NCBI GenBank assembly: GCA_002104905.1
Contig: MCFE01000006.1
Coordinates: forward strand, 204,250 to 268,249
Direction of reading: 5' to 3'
Length of the DNA: 64,000 bases
DNA from: Basidiobolus meristosporus CBS 931.73
Lineage: Eukaryota > Basidiobolomycota > Basidiobolomycetes > Basidiobolales > Basidiobolaceae
Notes under the pieces: generated by a model
Database searches by the model: none
What the model was told of the DNA's origin: nothing
What the model saw: only the letters and a program-made list of their open reading frames with translations
Program-made: the position numbers and the translations under genes
In this document: positions 1-12,100 of the stretch, in pieces
Position numbering within the stretch: position 1 is the stretch's first letter
How the letters are laid out: each line of letters begins with the position of its first letter

Positions 1-3
1 ATG

Positions 4-1502
4 TCATTTTTTGTGAAAATTTAAATTTTCATCAAACAACACATCCCTGGACTTGATCTGCTTCTTTGCTTTAGTAATGTAGAGTCTGTATGCCTTACTC
101 TCATTGCAGTAGCCCAAAAATACGCATTTTACACTTTTTGGCTCAAATTTTGACTGATTTCTGGTCAGTTTTTGGCATATGCTGTACACCAAAATATTCT
201 TAGATGCTCCACACTTGGTCTGTATCTGTACCATGCTTCAAATGGAGTAGAATCACAAAGCATTTTGTAAAAACTTCTATTTTTAAGGTATACAGCAGTG
301 GCAACTGATTCCGCCCAAAAATCATAGGATAATTTTTGATCATGGATCATAGATCTTGTCATTTCAATTATTGATCTGCTAGCACGTTCTGCTACTCCAT
401 TTTGCTGTGGGGAGTATGGTACAGTAGTCTCTTGCTGTATCCCATGAATTTTGCAGAAGTGGATGAAGAGTTTTGAGGTATATTCTCCACCATTATCATA
501 GTGTATTTTCTTGATTTTTGACCAGTTTCTCTCTCCACAATGGCTTTAAACTCCCTGCGCTTAGACAGAGCTTCTTCCTTTTTCTCCATGAAGTAGACCC
601 ATGTGTATCTTGTATAATCATCAATAAAAGTGATTAAATACTTCATCCCTCCTAAGGGTAAATTTTGCATAGGTCCACACAGATCTGAGTGTATAAGATC
701 TAACTGTTTCTTAGTTTTGATTAACCCAGAGCTCTTGAGTGGTTGTCTGGCCTGTTTCACATATATGCAGGCTTCATAGTGCTCCAAATTAGCTGGGGGA
801 TCAGTTTTCACTCCAGAAATTAGCTGATCTTTGATCATTTTACGCAAATAATCAAGATTGATATGTCCAAATCTCCTGTGCCAAAGCATTGGTGTTTCTT
901 CATTTAAGTTACTTATATTGGCTTCCAGATATGATGGAATATAAGTCAACCTGTATAGATTCTGATCTCTGATGCCCAAAGCAATGTGCGCACCATTTGA
1001 TCAGTGATCCTGCTTCCAGAATTGTCAAAACTGAAACTGAGTCCTTCTGCTGTGGCCTTGCTTACAGATAGTAGGTTCTTGGCAATATCTGGTACATAGA
1101 GTACTTCTTTAAAGGTCAGTGTATGGCTTCCTTCACTGCTTCTAAGGTTTACTTGGATAGTTCCTTCCCCCACTGCATCAAGTGTTTTATTGTCACCCAT
1201 GAAAACCTTCTTAATTTGAATTTCTTGATATTTGGTAAAAAGTTCTTTTTGGTGTGTAAAGTGTTGAGAAGCTCCAGAGTCAATATACCATGTCTGAGAA
1301 TCCTTGTTTGTGGTCATATTTAGTGCTGATATGAATAGTATACCTTTGGTTGCTTCATCATTCCCATATTCAGTCTTCTTTTGCTGATTATCTTTCTTTT
1401 TGAGACACCGGTCTGATGTGTGTCCTTTCCTATTGCAGTAGTTGCAAAACAGGTTGCTGTTGCCTTTGTAGGGTCTTGGGTACCTCCTTTGTTGGTTATC
1501 AT
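4..1502 (-). pseudogene. Copia zinc knuckle, protease and integrase remnant
   Basis: The minus strand shows, in order, a CCHC-like knuckle near 1,470-1,400 (CNYCNRKGHTSDRC, read across a frame change), an aspartic protease with the copia signature WYIDSGASQH near 1,290, the GAG-pre-integrase HRRFGHINLDYLRKM near 870, and the integrase catalytic core with DLCGPMQN and ITFIDDYTRYTWVYFM near 690-570. The integrase C-terminal half reaches the window edge in other frames. Three frames are needed, so it cannot make an intact Pol. Confidence 0.85.
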
Positions 1503-1542
1503 AGCTTATTAAAGCATTTTCTTCTTCCTTCTTATTGCCGCT

Positions 1543-2148
1543 TTATTTTCTTAATTTTTCATCCAGGAGCCTTCCATATATGTAATTTAAGGTCAAATCT
1601 TCAGTTCTGGACTCTAGGGTTGATACAAGGCCATGAAACTTGTCTTTCAGGCTATTCAGGTTGGTAACTATCACATTCTCATCAGTAGTTGGTACACCCA
1701 CTGATTCTATCTCATCTACCAGCAGGGTAATTCTTTTAATTAGATTTTTCATTTCTTCTCCTGGCAGCATCTTTGTAGTAAAGAATTTTTGTCTCAGATA
1801 CATTTTCGTAGCAGCTGAACATGACTGGTAGGTGTCTTCTAATGCCTTCCAGGCATTCTTTGCCGTTTTTACACTTGAGCATTGAATTAGCAATTTGTCT
1901 TTAACATTATGGCAAATGCAGTTAAAGAAACTTTGTTCTTTCTTCTGGTACTTCAAGGCTTCCTCTCCCACATTTTCAGGAGGGCATTCTTCTCCCATGA
2001 CAATATCTCAAAGGCGTCTTTCTTGTAGCAGCAACTTTATTTTCACCCTCCACACTTGATAGTTAGATCCATCCATCTTTTCAGCAGAGGGGAAAATTCT
2101 AGTAATAGTAGTAGTGGACATTGCAGAGAGTGACAGCTTGGGGCTCAT
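1543..2148 (-). pseudogene. Copia gag remnant (UBN2-type)
   Basis: Translation begins at an ATG at 2148, five bases after the LTR, and gives a typical copia Gag start with the motif MDGSNYQVWR. A TGA stop about 45 codons in (near 2010) splits it from the rest (MGEECPPENVG onward). That second part carries the Gag helical segments around TAKNAWKALEDTYQ and ESRTEDLTLNYIYGRLLDE. Gag packages the element RNA in cytoplasmic particles. One internal stop makes this copy non-functional. A second copy of the C-terminal half is at 17,095-17,319. Confidence 0.85.
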
Positions 2149-2152
2149 AGCC

Positions 2153-2500
2153 TGTTGTAAGAGTCTTGGAGATATTGGAAGTGATTGGGAGGACAAGTAG
2201 ATTGTGTGGTTTTCACTTGATGATTTATAGAATGTAAAAGTAGTATTGATACTTTTACATGGTCTTGGGATAACAAGCACGTAGAATAGGTTAAGGAAGG
2301 TCCCAAGAACATATGTGCAAAGTTTGGGGCTGCTTGGACAACTTTGAGAATTTTCATGTTCTGGGTACCTGGTATTTTGGTAAAAATATTCTAGGTAAGT
2401 CCCAACAAGGAATTTGGTCAGTATTCTCTAGGATTTGAAGGTAATGATTTAAGTGACTAAGTTAGGTGAATATTCAGGTGGAAATACAAATTTTACAACA
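2153..2500 (-). repeat. Copia 5' LTR (348 bp)
   Basis: The LTR is bounded by the inverted ends TGTTGTAA and TTACAACA (TG...CA). It lies directly upstream of gag on the minus strand. Near-identical solo copies at 15,329-15,677 (349 bp) and 42,402-42,751 (350 bp) confirm both boundaries. Confidence 0.9.
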
Positions 2501-2590
2501 AATTCAACAATCACATTATTTTTCATATATACTTTTATAAGACAAGATTGATGCTAATATAGAACTGTATAAGTATCCACATCCATAACA

Positions 2591-3790
2591 ATGGTCCTTA
2601 TGCCAAATCTCAACTCATCTTTAATAATACTTGTAAACAACCTATGTTCCAGCTCACAAGAGTGGTCCACACCAGAAAAGTTGATGTTAGATGCATTCAA
2701 GTTCTTGCCAAATGATTTTAGTACAGCCCAAATGTCTATGATAAGCCCTCATACAGATATTTTGGCACTGCTCATTAGTCTAGCAGAGCTGAATACCTCA
2801 GAAAGTCAACACAGATGGAAGAATCTCAGCAGACAGCTGTGGCATTGATTCTACATCTAAATGCCAGCAGATATATATAAGCAGATACATAACAAGAGAA
2901 GTATTCAAATCAAGAATGAGCTGATAGTGAAAGTATTTGATGAGGAAGCCGTTGCAAACAGTTCTGCATCAATTTGCATAATACAGGCTGGACATGTCCA
3001 TTTGTGTCTCACTTTGGGAACCAAAAAGATTTGGAATGAGTTTTTGTCTCAAATGACTAAAGGACTACATGATATATCAGTAGAGCTAAGGGGCTTCCAA
3101 GAGCAATATACATAAGACTCATCAAGGCAACAGTTCCAAAGTATCTAACAGAGGGCAAGTGAATACCTTTGGGAATCAAAAGGTGAGCTTCAAGTGGAAG
3201 ATTACAGACCTCAAGCAACTGCATATATCTTATGCCAGCACTCCTTGCTGGATCCCTTACCATCTTTTGCAATACCAGATTGCTGGCACATATCAGTTCA
3301 ATCTATGTAAACACCTTTGACAACAGCACCCTGCATCAAGTTGATGTGCATTGGGTCAATGCACTTGCTTGAGGGCAAAACTACCAGAACTTGCCAAACA
3401 GCTCATTGAGACAGAGTTTCATTAGAGCAAGCCAAGTTGCAACAGCATGTAGCATCACATCAAGCTCAGCTAAGAGCCATGTCAATGCATCAAGTTGCAC
3501 CTGAATGTGCCATTACACCTGACCATCAGCAAGTTACTTCTGGTGAGTGGACTGACAATAACTCACTTGAAGTGCCTCCACCACTAGAGCCTTTGGAAAT
3601 TGAAAGAGCATGTCTGCGTGTTGCACTCCAGACCAGCTCTGTAACATCACCTGGAGCAATTCAGCACTGCCAATCTTCAGCACTGCACTCATCATCTAGG
3701 AGGCAAAATACTGACTACAAGTACAAAGTAGTCAAGATGTATTTAATAAGGGAGGCAACTTGTTTCATTGTACCATGCCAGTGCATGTAG
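2591..3790 (+). pseudogene. Unrecognised repeat ORF, copy a
   Basis: Three open blocks read on the plus strand: one starting MVLMPNLNSS (2591), one starting MPADIYKQIHNKR (2861) and one ending near 3790 with a Ser/His-rich tail. The same three blocks occur in the same order at 5479-4237 and, more decayed, at 7860-6655, both on the minus strand. I do not recognise the protein. The shared motif SSSQEWS and a helical segment ending WRKLSRQLW suggest a small helical domain. A DNA-binding accessory protein of a DNA transposon is one possibility, but this is inference from repeat behaviour only. Confidence 0.5.
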
Positions 3791-4236
3791 GGCAATGTAT
3801 GGTTGCTGAGAATATTTGGGCGTAATATTGTATCTACTAGTAGGCAGGATTGCTCTTGGACAATTTTGAGCTATGTGTGACAGTTTTGCCCACTATGGCT
3901 CATTGCCAAACACACAAGCTACCTGAGTTGCCATGAAATATCACATTTTGCCCACTGAGCTTGTAAATCCCTGATCTTAGTAATTGAATGAGGTGTCATG
4001 TTGAGCATGCAACCAATTGTGTAGACACAAATCAGACCAAATAGCTTCACTGGTGTTACAGATGATGTATATATGCGGAGTGCTTGTTTCCTGGGGCTCT
4101 GTTGCAAATGTGAGACAGCCTTGATATTACTTATAACAAAAATTTAGTGATCACTGATTTATAATGGCTCAAGTTGAATAGCAAAAAAAATGAGTTGTTT
4201 GGATTGTAACAAAAGGTAATGGTTTAATGCACTGCA
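3769..4236. repeat. Dispersed repeat, shared with 5,701-6,600
   Basis: The stretch from the phrase cattgtaccatgccag to the boundary with copy b is repeated in the same orientation at 5,701-6,600. Shared landmarks are ttgccatgaaat (about 3,930 against 6,130) and cctggggctct (about 4,092 against 6,439). No coding potential is seen. It is probably the non-coding flank of the unrecognised repeat element. Confidence 0.55.
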
Positions 4237-5479
4237 TCATCTTCTCCTAGGTTTATTTCTCAAAGGGATTGTGACTGAAGCATTTGGTAGTAATTCCCCC
4301 TGCATACCTGAACTACTTCCTTGTTGACAATCATCTTTGCTACTTGTGTTCTTGTAGTAATTTTTTAACCTCCAAGCTGATGAGTGTAATGCTGGAACTT
4401 GACCATGCTGAAATGCTCCAGAAGATGTAGAGGAACCAGCCTGAAGTGCCACATGCTGATATGTTCATTTACCTGCCAAAGGCTCTGGTAGTAGAGGCAC
4501 TTCATGTGGGTCATTATCAGTCAGCTCACCAGAAGTAACTTGCCAATGGTTGGGTATAACAGCACACACAGGTGCAACTTAATGCATTGCATAGCCCTTG
4601 ACTCAGTTTGATGTGATATTACATGTTGATGTGACTTGGCTTGCTCCAATGGATCTTTGTCTAAATGAGCAGTTTGACAGGTTCTGGCAGTTTCGTTCTG
4701 AAGCAAGTGTTGATCTGATGCACATCAACTTGATGTGGGGCACTCCTGTGAAGGGTGTTGGCATAGGTTGGACTAATGTATGCTGTCATGCTAGTGTTGC
4801 AAGATGATGGTAGGGAGTCCACAAGGCATGCTGGTATAATCAAGACAATGTTGCCTGCATTCTGTATTCTTCCTCTTGAAGCTCACCTTCTGATCCCTTA
4901 AGCTATTCACTTACCCTCTGTTGATACTTGGAACTGTTGCCTTGATGAGTCTTGTTTATATTGCTCTTGGAAGCCACTTAGCTCTACTAATATATCACAT
5001 TGTCCATTAGTCATTTGAAACAAATACTCACTCAAAATCTCTTTAGTTCCCAAAGCTGAGGCACAAACAGACACAGTCAGCCTGGACTGTGCAAAGTGCA
5101 TGCAAAATTTTTCTTGTGCAGCTTCCTCATCAAATCCCCTCATTCTAAGCGCATTCTTGACTTCCATACATGTCTTGCTACATATCTTCTTACAAACATC
5201 TGCTGGCATATTGATGTAGAACTCTCACCACTGCTTTCTACTCAGCTTCCTCCATCTCTGTTGACTTTCTAAGGTATCCTGTTCTGCTAGATTAATGAGA
5301 AATGCCCAAATTTCTGTATTAATGCTCATCACAGACACTGAGGCCATATTGAAATTATTTGGCAAGAACTCAAACAGATCTGAAATCATATTTTCAGGCC
5401 TGGACCACTCTTGTGAGCTGGGGGATGGGTTTTGTTTAGGTTGTACTAAAGATGAGCTGAGACTTGGCATAGGGACCAT
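4237..5479 (-). pseudogene. Unrecognised repeat ORF, copy b (best preserved)
   Basis: Minus-strand blocks are MVPMPSLSSSLVQP... (5479-5225), MPADVCKKICSKTC... (5209-4907) and a Ser-rich tail (4452-4237). This is the least damaged of the three copies and is inverted relative to copy a. Only short frame breaks separate the blocks, so the ancestral protein was probably one ORF of roughly 400 residues. No catalytic motif is visible. No function is assigned. Confidence 0.5.
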
Positions 5480-6654
5480 TGTGATGGATATGGATACCTA
5501 TACAGTACTATATTGGCATCAACCTGGCCTTATATGAAATATATATGAAGACCAATGAAATTTTTAATTTCCTTATATTATGCATAATGCTTCTTGGATT
5601 GCATTGACACAGATCAGCTCACAGCAATTATGGATTTCCCATTACATTTTGGACTTGTGGGCAAACCATCAAACAAATCACCAAGTCATTAGACTTGTTT
5701 CATTGTACCATGCCAGGGTATGTGGTGCAATCTGTGGACTCTAAGAACAATTTGGGGCAATAATATATATACTAGTAGGTAGGATTGCTCTTGCACTATT
5801 TTGCACCATTGTGCACCATGTGTGACAATCTTGCACACTATGGCTCAATCTGACATAATGTGGTTGGCATGGATGATTGTGCCAACTTGTATTGCTTGCA
5901 TCAAGTACACAATTTGATACTACTATTGTGGTAGGTAAGATCTGGTGTTTGGATATGTTTCTTCAAAGTGAATGAAATTAAATGCATCTCACACCATAAA
6001 CTACACTGATACTTTCCATTTTGGTTACCATTACTCCAATTGGATGGTATCTCAGCAGTTATTTGGTCCAAAAGTATCCTGAAGCTGTCAGCCCCCCATT
6101 GGCTCTTTGGCCAATACACAAGCTACCTGATTTGCCATCAAATTTCCCATTTTGCCCATTGAGCAAGTAAATCCCTGATCCTAGTGATTGGACAAGGTGG
6201 CATAGCTAGCACCCAACCAATTGTATAGGTGTAACACAGATTAAATGGCTGCACTGGTGTTAAGATGATGCATAAATATGCAGGGTGTTTAATTACACGG
6301 GTTCTGTGTCTAATGTGAGACAACCTTGATATTGCTTATATCAAGAATTTAGTGACCACAGACTTGCAATGGCTCAATTTGGATTGCAAAAAAATATGTG
6401 GTCTGGATCATGACAAATAATAGTGATTCAATGTTTCCTGGGGCTCTATTGCAAATGTGAGACAGTCTTGATATTACTTATAACAAATATTTAGTGACCA
6501 CTGATTTATAATGGCTTAAGTTGAATTGCAAAAAAAATGAGTTGTTTGGATTGTAACAAAAGGTAATGGTTCAATGCAATTGCACCATCTTCTCCTAGGT
6601 TTTTTCTAACAGGGATTACTACTGAAGCATTTGGTGGTGATTCACTTTGCACAC
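5480..6654. repeat. Non-coding flank repeats between copies b and c
   Basis: This is AT-rich sequence with two near-copies of the 3,769-4,236 repeat. The phrase cctggggctct plus the following ~40 bases recurs at 6,439. I see no open frame of substance. Confidence 0.45.
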
Positions 6655-7860
6655 CTAGGCTACTTCCTTGCTGACTATCCTCTTGGCTACTCTTGTATTT
6701 CTAGTCAGTGTTTTGCTCCTAGTTGATGAGTGCAATGCTGCAGCTTGGCTGCACTTAGTTGCTCTGGATAATGCTACTGAACTGGCCTGCAGTGCTACAT
6801 GCTGACATGTTCTTTTACTTGCCAAAGGCTCTGGGGGTAGAGGCACTTTATGTGGATTATCATCAGTCAATTCACCAGAAGAAACATGCTGATGGTAATG
6901 TGTAATGGCACATGCAGACACAACTTGATGTGCTGGTATGTCCCTTGGCTGAGTTCAAGGTGATGCTGCTGGTTGATGCAACCTGGCGCACTCCAATGGA
7001 CTCATGTCTAAATGAGCAGTTTGGCAAGTTCTGGTGGTTTTGCTCTGAAGCACACTCATTGACCCAACATACATTGACTTGATGCAGGGTGCTCTAACAA
7101 TGGGTATTGGCATAGTTTGGACTGATGTGTGCCATCATGCTGAAGTTGCAAGGGATGGTAAGGAATCCAGCAAGGTGTGCTGGCTCAATCTAGACACTAT
7201 TGCTTGTGGTGTAGTGGGGTCACAGTGACACCCACTAACAGATGTGCTCACTCCTATATTTTCTACTTCCCTATTACACTACTCCACTTATTTTAGTTTT
7301 ATCCCAATTGTCTTACCTGATCAGTACTATCCCATAGGCCTGTTGACTATTGCACTGGCTTACCTTATTGCATATGTTATCCCCCACTTTATGTAAGATT
7401 ACTAGCAGTAAGTGCTTATGTATTAGGCAAGTACCCACACCAGTGCCTGTACTACATGATTAACCTGTGTCACCATCCCTACCATTTCCATACCATATTA
7501 GTCTTACACTCTCAGCTCATTCTTGGTTTTAATACTTGTCTTATTATATATCTTCTTACATACATCTGCTGGCATCTTGATGTAGAACTCCTGCCACAGC
7601 TTTCTACTTAGGTTCTTCCATCTCTGTCAACACTATGAGGTATCTAGTTCTGCTAGATTAATGAGTAGTGCCCAAATATCTGTACAAAGGCTTATCATAG
7701 ACACTTGGGCCACACTAAAATCATTTGGTAAGAACTCAAACAGATCTGACATTGACTTCTCCAGTCCAGACCATGCTTGTTAGCTAGTGGATGGGTTTTG
7801 TCTGGGTTGTACTAAAGATGAGTTGAGACTTGGTGTAGGGACCATAGTGACAAATTTGGA
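6655..7860 (-). pseudogene. Unrecognised repeat ORF, copy c (degraded)
   Basis: The Ser/Thr-rich tail block (6921-6655) is readable and matches copies a and b, for example in LHSSTRSKTL. The upstream blocks are present as DNA similarity at about 7,540-7,860 but are full of stops. Between them, 7,200-7,540 has diverged beyond reading. Confidence 0.45.
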
Positions 7861-8122
7861 TACTTATACAGTGGTGTTTGGCATCAACCTGGTCTTATAT
7901 AAAATATATATAAAACTAATGAAATTTTTAATTTCCATATATTATGCATAATGCTTCTTGGATTGCATTGACACAGATCAGATCGCACCAATGATAGATT
8001 CCATATTTGATTATAGACTTGAGTGTAAAGCATTAATAAAAATACCAAGTCATTGTTTGAGGATGACTTTTTTAACATAATGATGGATTAAATGACAATT
8101 GATGGAGATTTAATCATAATGC

Positions 8123-9060
8123 ATGGAAAATCAGATAAATAAAGCTTATTGCTCCAAGTTGCATCAATTCACCTCAGCCCATTCACCTACCAATTTTAAT
8201 ATGATTTACTCATCTGAATGGTCTTTTCTCATCAGTCCCATCACTACCACTGGATTTCCTTTTTACACACTTGAGGAGATCTATACCAAGTGCTGTGGAC
8301 CATCTACCCCAATCTACTCAAGGAGATCCCTTGTTAAGCCTCTCTGCTAGTACAAGAAGTATTGCCCCACAAGGTTTGTCCCTCCACCCATGGCAACAAA
8401 AGTCCTAGAAGGTTTTATTCCCAGCTGAGAGCAATGGAGAACCACCTTGCAGAGGGTATGAATGACTTAGAGCAAGCTTTGAATACCAGGTTCAGTAGCT
8501 CCAATAGACCTCCATATCCCTGAGTGTTCCACAACAGGTTCCATATAAGGAGTGTTCTGGATACCTTCCCAGTCAAGATTAACAGACCTTCTAGAGGGCA
8601 GAGGTACTTTTATTCTGGTAAGTACAAGGCACACTGTGCAAAGTTTCAAGCACTATCTGGCATTGATGGTAACATCATTTGGTTTAGTGGGCAGTTTGCT
8701 GGAAGTAGGCATGATAGAGTACTCTGGGTAGAGAATCATCCAGAATTTGTAGAGGGGAGAAATATATGGCAGACTTAGCTTATACAGGAGGGGATTGTCA
8801 AAGATTAGGATGTATTACATCATACAGGAAGTAAAGGAATGGTGTGCTTAGCAAGAAGCAGAAGCTCTACAATGAGATACTTATTTATTTCAGAGTGAGG
8901 GTAGAGGATATATTGGATATCTGAAGCTATTCAGCATATTGGCAGATAAATACAGAGGAAAGGCATAAATAGGAGAAAACAGCACAATAGGTAAGATAGT
9001 TGAGATACTTATCAATACACAGCATATTCAAACAAGATGACATCCACTGAGAGAAATGTG
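8123..9060 (+). pseudogene. PIF/Harbinger-type DDE transposase remnant
   Basis: The block 8524-8778 translates to a DDE_Tnp_4-like core. It contains VLDTFPVKINRPSRGQRYF, then GKYKAHCAKFQALSGIDG and FAGSRHDRVLWVENHPEF. Spacing and flavour match HARBI1-like nucleases, in which these segments carry the first two catalytic acidic residues. Beyond 8,778, single-base shifts and stops interrupt the frame (YNEILIYFRVRVE near 8,890 is still recognisable). An N-terminal piece lies at 8,123-8,350. The source would be a cut-and-paste DNA transposon; this copy is dead. Confidence 0.75.
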
Positions 9061-9114
9061 TCTGGTGCATTATGAAGAGTAAATAGAGTAAGGAAAGTAC
9101 TATTCTGAGCAACA

Positions 9115-9264
9115 AATGTCAGATTAAATAAAATTACCAGTAACTATATCCTACCACTGGCATTATGGTAGAAATTATAGTACCAGACAGTGCCATACAG
9201 TGCCAGATCAATCCAGCACTATAAACAAGCTGGCACTAGGTGGCACTATCCAATGGAACAAGTC
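9115..9264 (-). repeat. MITE fragment inserted in the Harbinger transposase
   Basis: The minus strand switches from transposase to TAGACTTGTTCCATTGG followed by tgcca-rich sequence. The uninterrupted sister copy at about 8,990 reads ggtaagatagttgag, so the target was a TA. The far end has lost its inverted repeat. Confidence 0.55.
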
Positions 9265-9424
9265 TATCTTACCTATTCTGCTGTTTTCTCCTATATATGA
9301 CTTTCCTCTGTATTTACCTGCCAATATGCTGAATCTCTTTTGATAGCCATATATATGCTCCACCCTCACTCTGAAATGAATAAATATCTCATTGTAGGTC
9401 TTCTGCTTCCTGCTAAGCACATCA
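9261..9424 (-). pseudogene. Harbinger transposase C-terminal fragment
   Basis: The minus strand reads KQKTYNEIFIHFRVRVEHIY and continues FSILAGKYRGKSYIGENSRI. This is the same region as 8,870-8,990 on the plus strand, so the two form an inverted pair. The frame stops abruptly after GENSRIGKI, where the AGACTTGTTC repeat begins. Confidence 0.7.
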
Positions 9425-10202
9425 TTCCTTTACTTCCTGTATGATGTAATACATCCTGGTATGGTAGTATTATTCATTGCTAGATGTAGGCTACTGTACT
9501 GCTATTACAGTGCCAGCAGAGGTGGTAAAGAGTCCATCAAGTCACTGGCATATTTTTATCATATAAGGCAATTAGATATATTGGCCAGTTAGGTGCACTC
9601 TAAGAAATGTATAATGCATTAGAACCATCAAAAGCTATGCAATTCTTGCCAAAAGACCACTGAAATACTACCATGTTTTACTTTGATATACTTGACAGCT
9701 GATCTAGATTAGATCCACCTAGAGGATCAAATTATTGTTCATTGGGTCTCTGTTTGATGCACTGGTTGTGAGTATGAACTTTCCTCTTACAGTAGCCATA
9801 AGACAGGCTGTTATTGCCTTTCAAGTGTCTTGAGTACTTTCTTGAGTGGCTGATGTTGCCTATAGAAGCATTTCTTCTCCCTTTTTGTTGGCACTGGATT
9901 TTTATATTCCCACTTAGGGGTTTTCAAAATATGCATCTTATGGTGATATTGTCAATTTTGAGCTCTACGTCTTTACAAGAAGCTGAAACCTATGTGTCAG
10001 GCTGTTCATGAAAGTAACTAGCACATTTTAATCAGTAGCTTGTAAACACATTCATTCCATCTCATTAACAAACAGGGTTCTCCTGACTATTATATTTATC
10101 ATTTCTTCTCCTAAAACCATCTCTATAGTAAGCAACTTCTATCTGTTGTAAAAATCTGTCATTCCATCTAAACATTCACCTAACTTAGTCACTTAGATCA
10201 TT
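9425..10202. repeat. Decayed transposon sequence; 9,480-9,780 also at 44,580-44,940
   Basis: Landmarks shared with the 44.6-44.9 kb stretch include catataaggcaat, gccagtta and gatccacct, in the same order and orientation. No coding frame is visible. From 9,790 to 10,200 there are scattered copia gag/zinc-knuckle-like scraps that cannot be read in frame. Confidence 0.4.
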
Positions 10203-11537
10203 AGACTTGTTCTGTTGGATAGTGCTATATTGGACCATGAGTGCTAAATGATGCCATGGTGTGCCAGGGAGGCCAAGTGAAGCTATACTTTGCCACAGAG
10301 TGTGAAACATAGCTCTGCATCTTAATGCAAAGCAGCCTCTGTGTTTCACCTATTAGACTTGTTCTGTTGGATAGTGCCACATTGAGCCATGAGTGCCAAA
10401 TGATGCCATAGTGTGCCAGAGAGGCCAAGTGAGCCTCTACCTGGCCACAGAGTGTGAAACATAGCTCTGCATCTTCATGCAAAGCAGCCCCTGTGTTTCA
10501 CCCATTGTGTTGGAGAAAATCCATTTTTTGACCTTTTTTTTTGAATCAATGTTGTGCAGGATGTGTTAGAGCACAAGCAGATTGAAGATATGCATCTGGT
10601 ACTCAATACCCATGGCACTCTAAATCTAGCTCCTGTAGCTTGTATCATGTCACAAAAATGAATGGCACTATCTTGGTCCACTGGTACTGTCTGGCACTAT
10701 AAGTGCTTTGTATAGATCTTACATTAGGTCTAATATTTAAATATAGTGCCAGATAGTACCAGTGGACCAAGATAGTGCCATTCATTTTTGTGACATGATA
10801 CAAGCTACAGGAGCTAGATTCAGAGTGCCATGGGTATTGAGTACCAGACGCATATCTTCAGTTCTCCTGTGCTCTTACACATCCTGAGCTACATTGATCC
10901 ACAAAAAAAGGTCAAAAAATGGATTTTCTCCAACACAATGGGTGAAACACAGGGGCTGCTTTGCATGAAGATGCAGAGCTATGTTTCACACTCTGTGGCC
11001 AAGTATAGGCTCACTTTACCTCTCTGGCACACTATGGTATCATTTGGCACTCATGGCTCAATGTGGCACTATCCAACGGAACAAGTCTATTGTGCTGGAG
11101 AAAATCCATTTTTTGATCTTTATTAAGACCAATGTTGTGTAGGATGTATATTTAATTATTAGCCCTAAAGTAAGACCTATTCAAAGTACTTATAGTGCCA
11201 TATTGTACCAGTGGACCAAGAGGGTGCCATGCATCTTTGTGAAATGTTACAAGCTGCAGGAGCTAGATTCAAAGTGCCATGGGTATTGAGTACCAGGTGC
11301 ATGTCTTCAGTCCTTCTGAGCTCTTAAACATCCTACTCAACATTGATCCACAAAAAAGGTCAAAAAATGGATTTTCTCTTGCATAATAGGTGAAACACAA
11401 GGGTTGCTTTGAATGAAGATGCAGAGCTATGTTTTACACTCTGTGGCCAAGCTTAGGCTCACTTGGCCTCTCTGGCACACTATGGCATCATTTGGCACTC
11501 ATAGCTCAATGTGGCACTATCCAACAGAACAAGTCTA
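10203..11537. repeat. Cluster of AGACTTGTTC-end MITEs including a palindromic pair
   Basis: One partial copy (10,203-10,350) is followed by two full arms in inverted orientation (10,352-10,712 and 10,742-11,089) separated by about 30 bp. A further direct copy ends at 11,537. All share the outer end gacttgttctgttggatag and the inner markers gtgaaacac and gagaaaatccatttttt. ORFs here are chance readings of the repeat. Confidence 0.7.
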
Positions 11538-11547
11538 TTACCTTCAA

Positions 11548-11829
11548 ATCTTAGTGTATACTAACCAAACTCCCTGTGGGGATTTACTTGGAGAATTTTC
11601 ACTAGCATATCAGGTACCCAGAACATGATTACTCTCAAAGTTGTCCAAACAGCCCCAAACTTTGCACACATGTTCTTGGGATCTTCCATAACCTAATCAA
11701 TGTGTTTGGAATGCCAGGACCATTTAAAGTATAAGAACTACTTTTACATTCAATAAATAATTAATTGAAAACCATATGATATACTTGTCCTTCCAAGTCA
11801 CTTCCAATATCTCCAAGACTCTTACAACA
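11548..11829 (+). repeat. Copia LTR, partial
   Basis: The 3' part of the family LTR in plus orientation, ending ctcttacaaca. It contains the conserved phrase gttgtccaaacagcccc. The first ~65 bp are missing. Confidence 0.75.
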
Positions 11830-12100
11830 TTATCTACAGCACATTTTCTCAGCAGCTCAGCATGACTAAAAGATTTCCTTGAGTACCTTCCAGGCACTCT
11901 TTGGTATTTTGGCTCTTTTCCATTGAGCAGCAATTTGCCTCTAATATCAACCCTAAGAGAATAAAACAACAAAAGGCCAGCAGGATACTGTCATGGAATC
12001 TGCTGAAATCCAATTTTCATAAAGGCAACATCTTTCAATACCTCATGTGCCAGCTTGACAGCACACAAGCAAAATTCTTTTTTAAGTGAGTCTTGGCCAA
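11830..12100 (-). pseudogene. Copia gag scrap
   Basis: DNA similarity to 1,801-1,920 is clear (cttccaggca, then gagcagcaatttg). The minus-strand frame is broken after a few dozen codons. Confidence 0.5.

Larger units (their letters stand above)
1..2500 (-). mobile_element. Ty1/copia retrotransposon, 5' half, cut by window edge
   Basis: On the minus strand the order is LTR (2500-2153), gag, zinc knuckle, protease, integrase. This is the copia order up to integrase; the reverse transcriptase lies beyond the left window edge. Frames are broken by stops and shifts, so the copy is dead. Just inside the LTR the minus strand reads GGCTATGAGCCC, which loosely resembles the initiator-Met primer-binding site usual for copia elements; that match is tentative. 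The same family recurs at 12,764-17,319 and as many LTR pieces. Confidence 0.9.

Noticed and set aside
10225-11628. Small ORFs with similar peptides (for example HSVAKYRLTWPLWHTMASF)
   Set aside because: The similarity comes from repeated MITE copies read in the same frame, not from a protein family.
11901-12089. Short plus-strand ORF in the gag scrap
   Set aside because: The DNA is explained by copia gag on the opposite strand.
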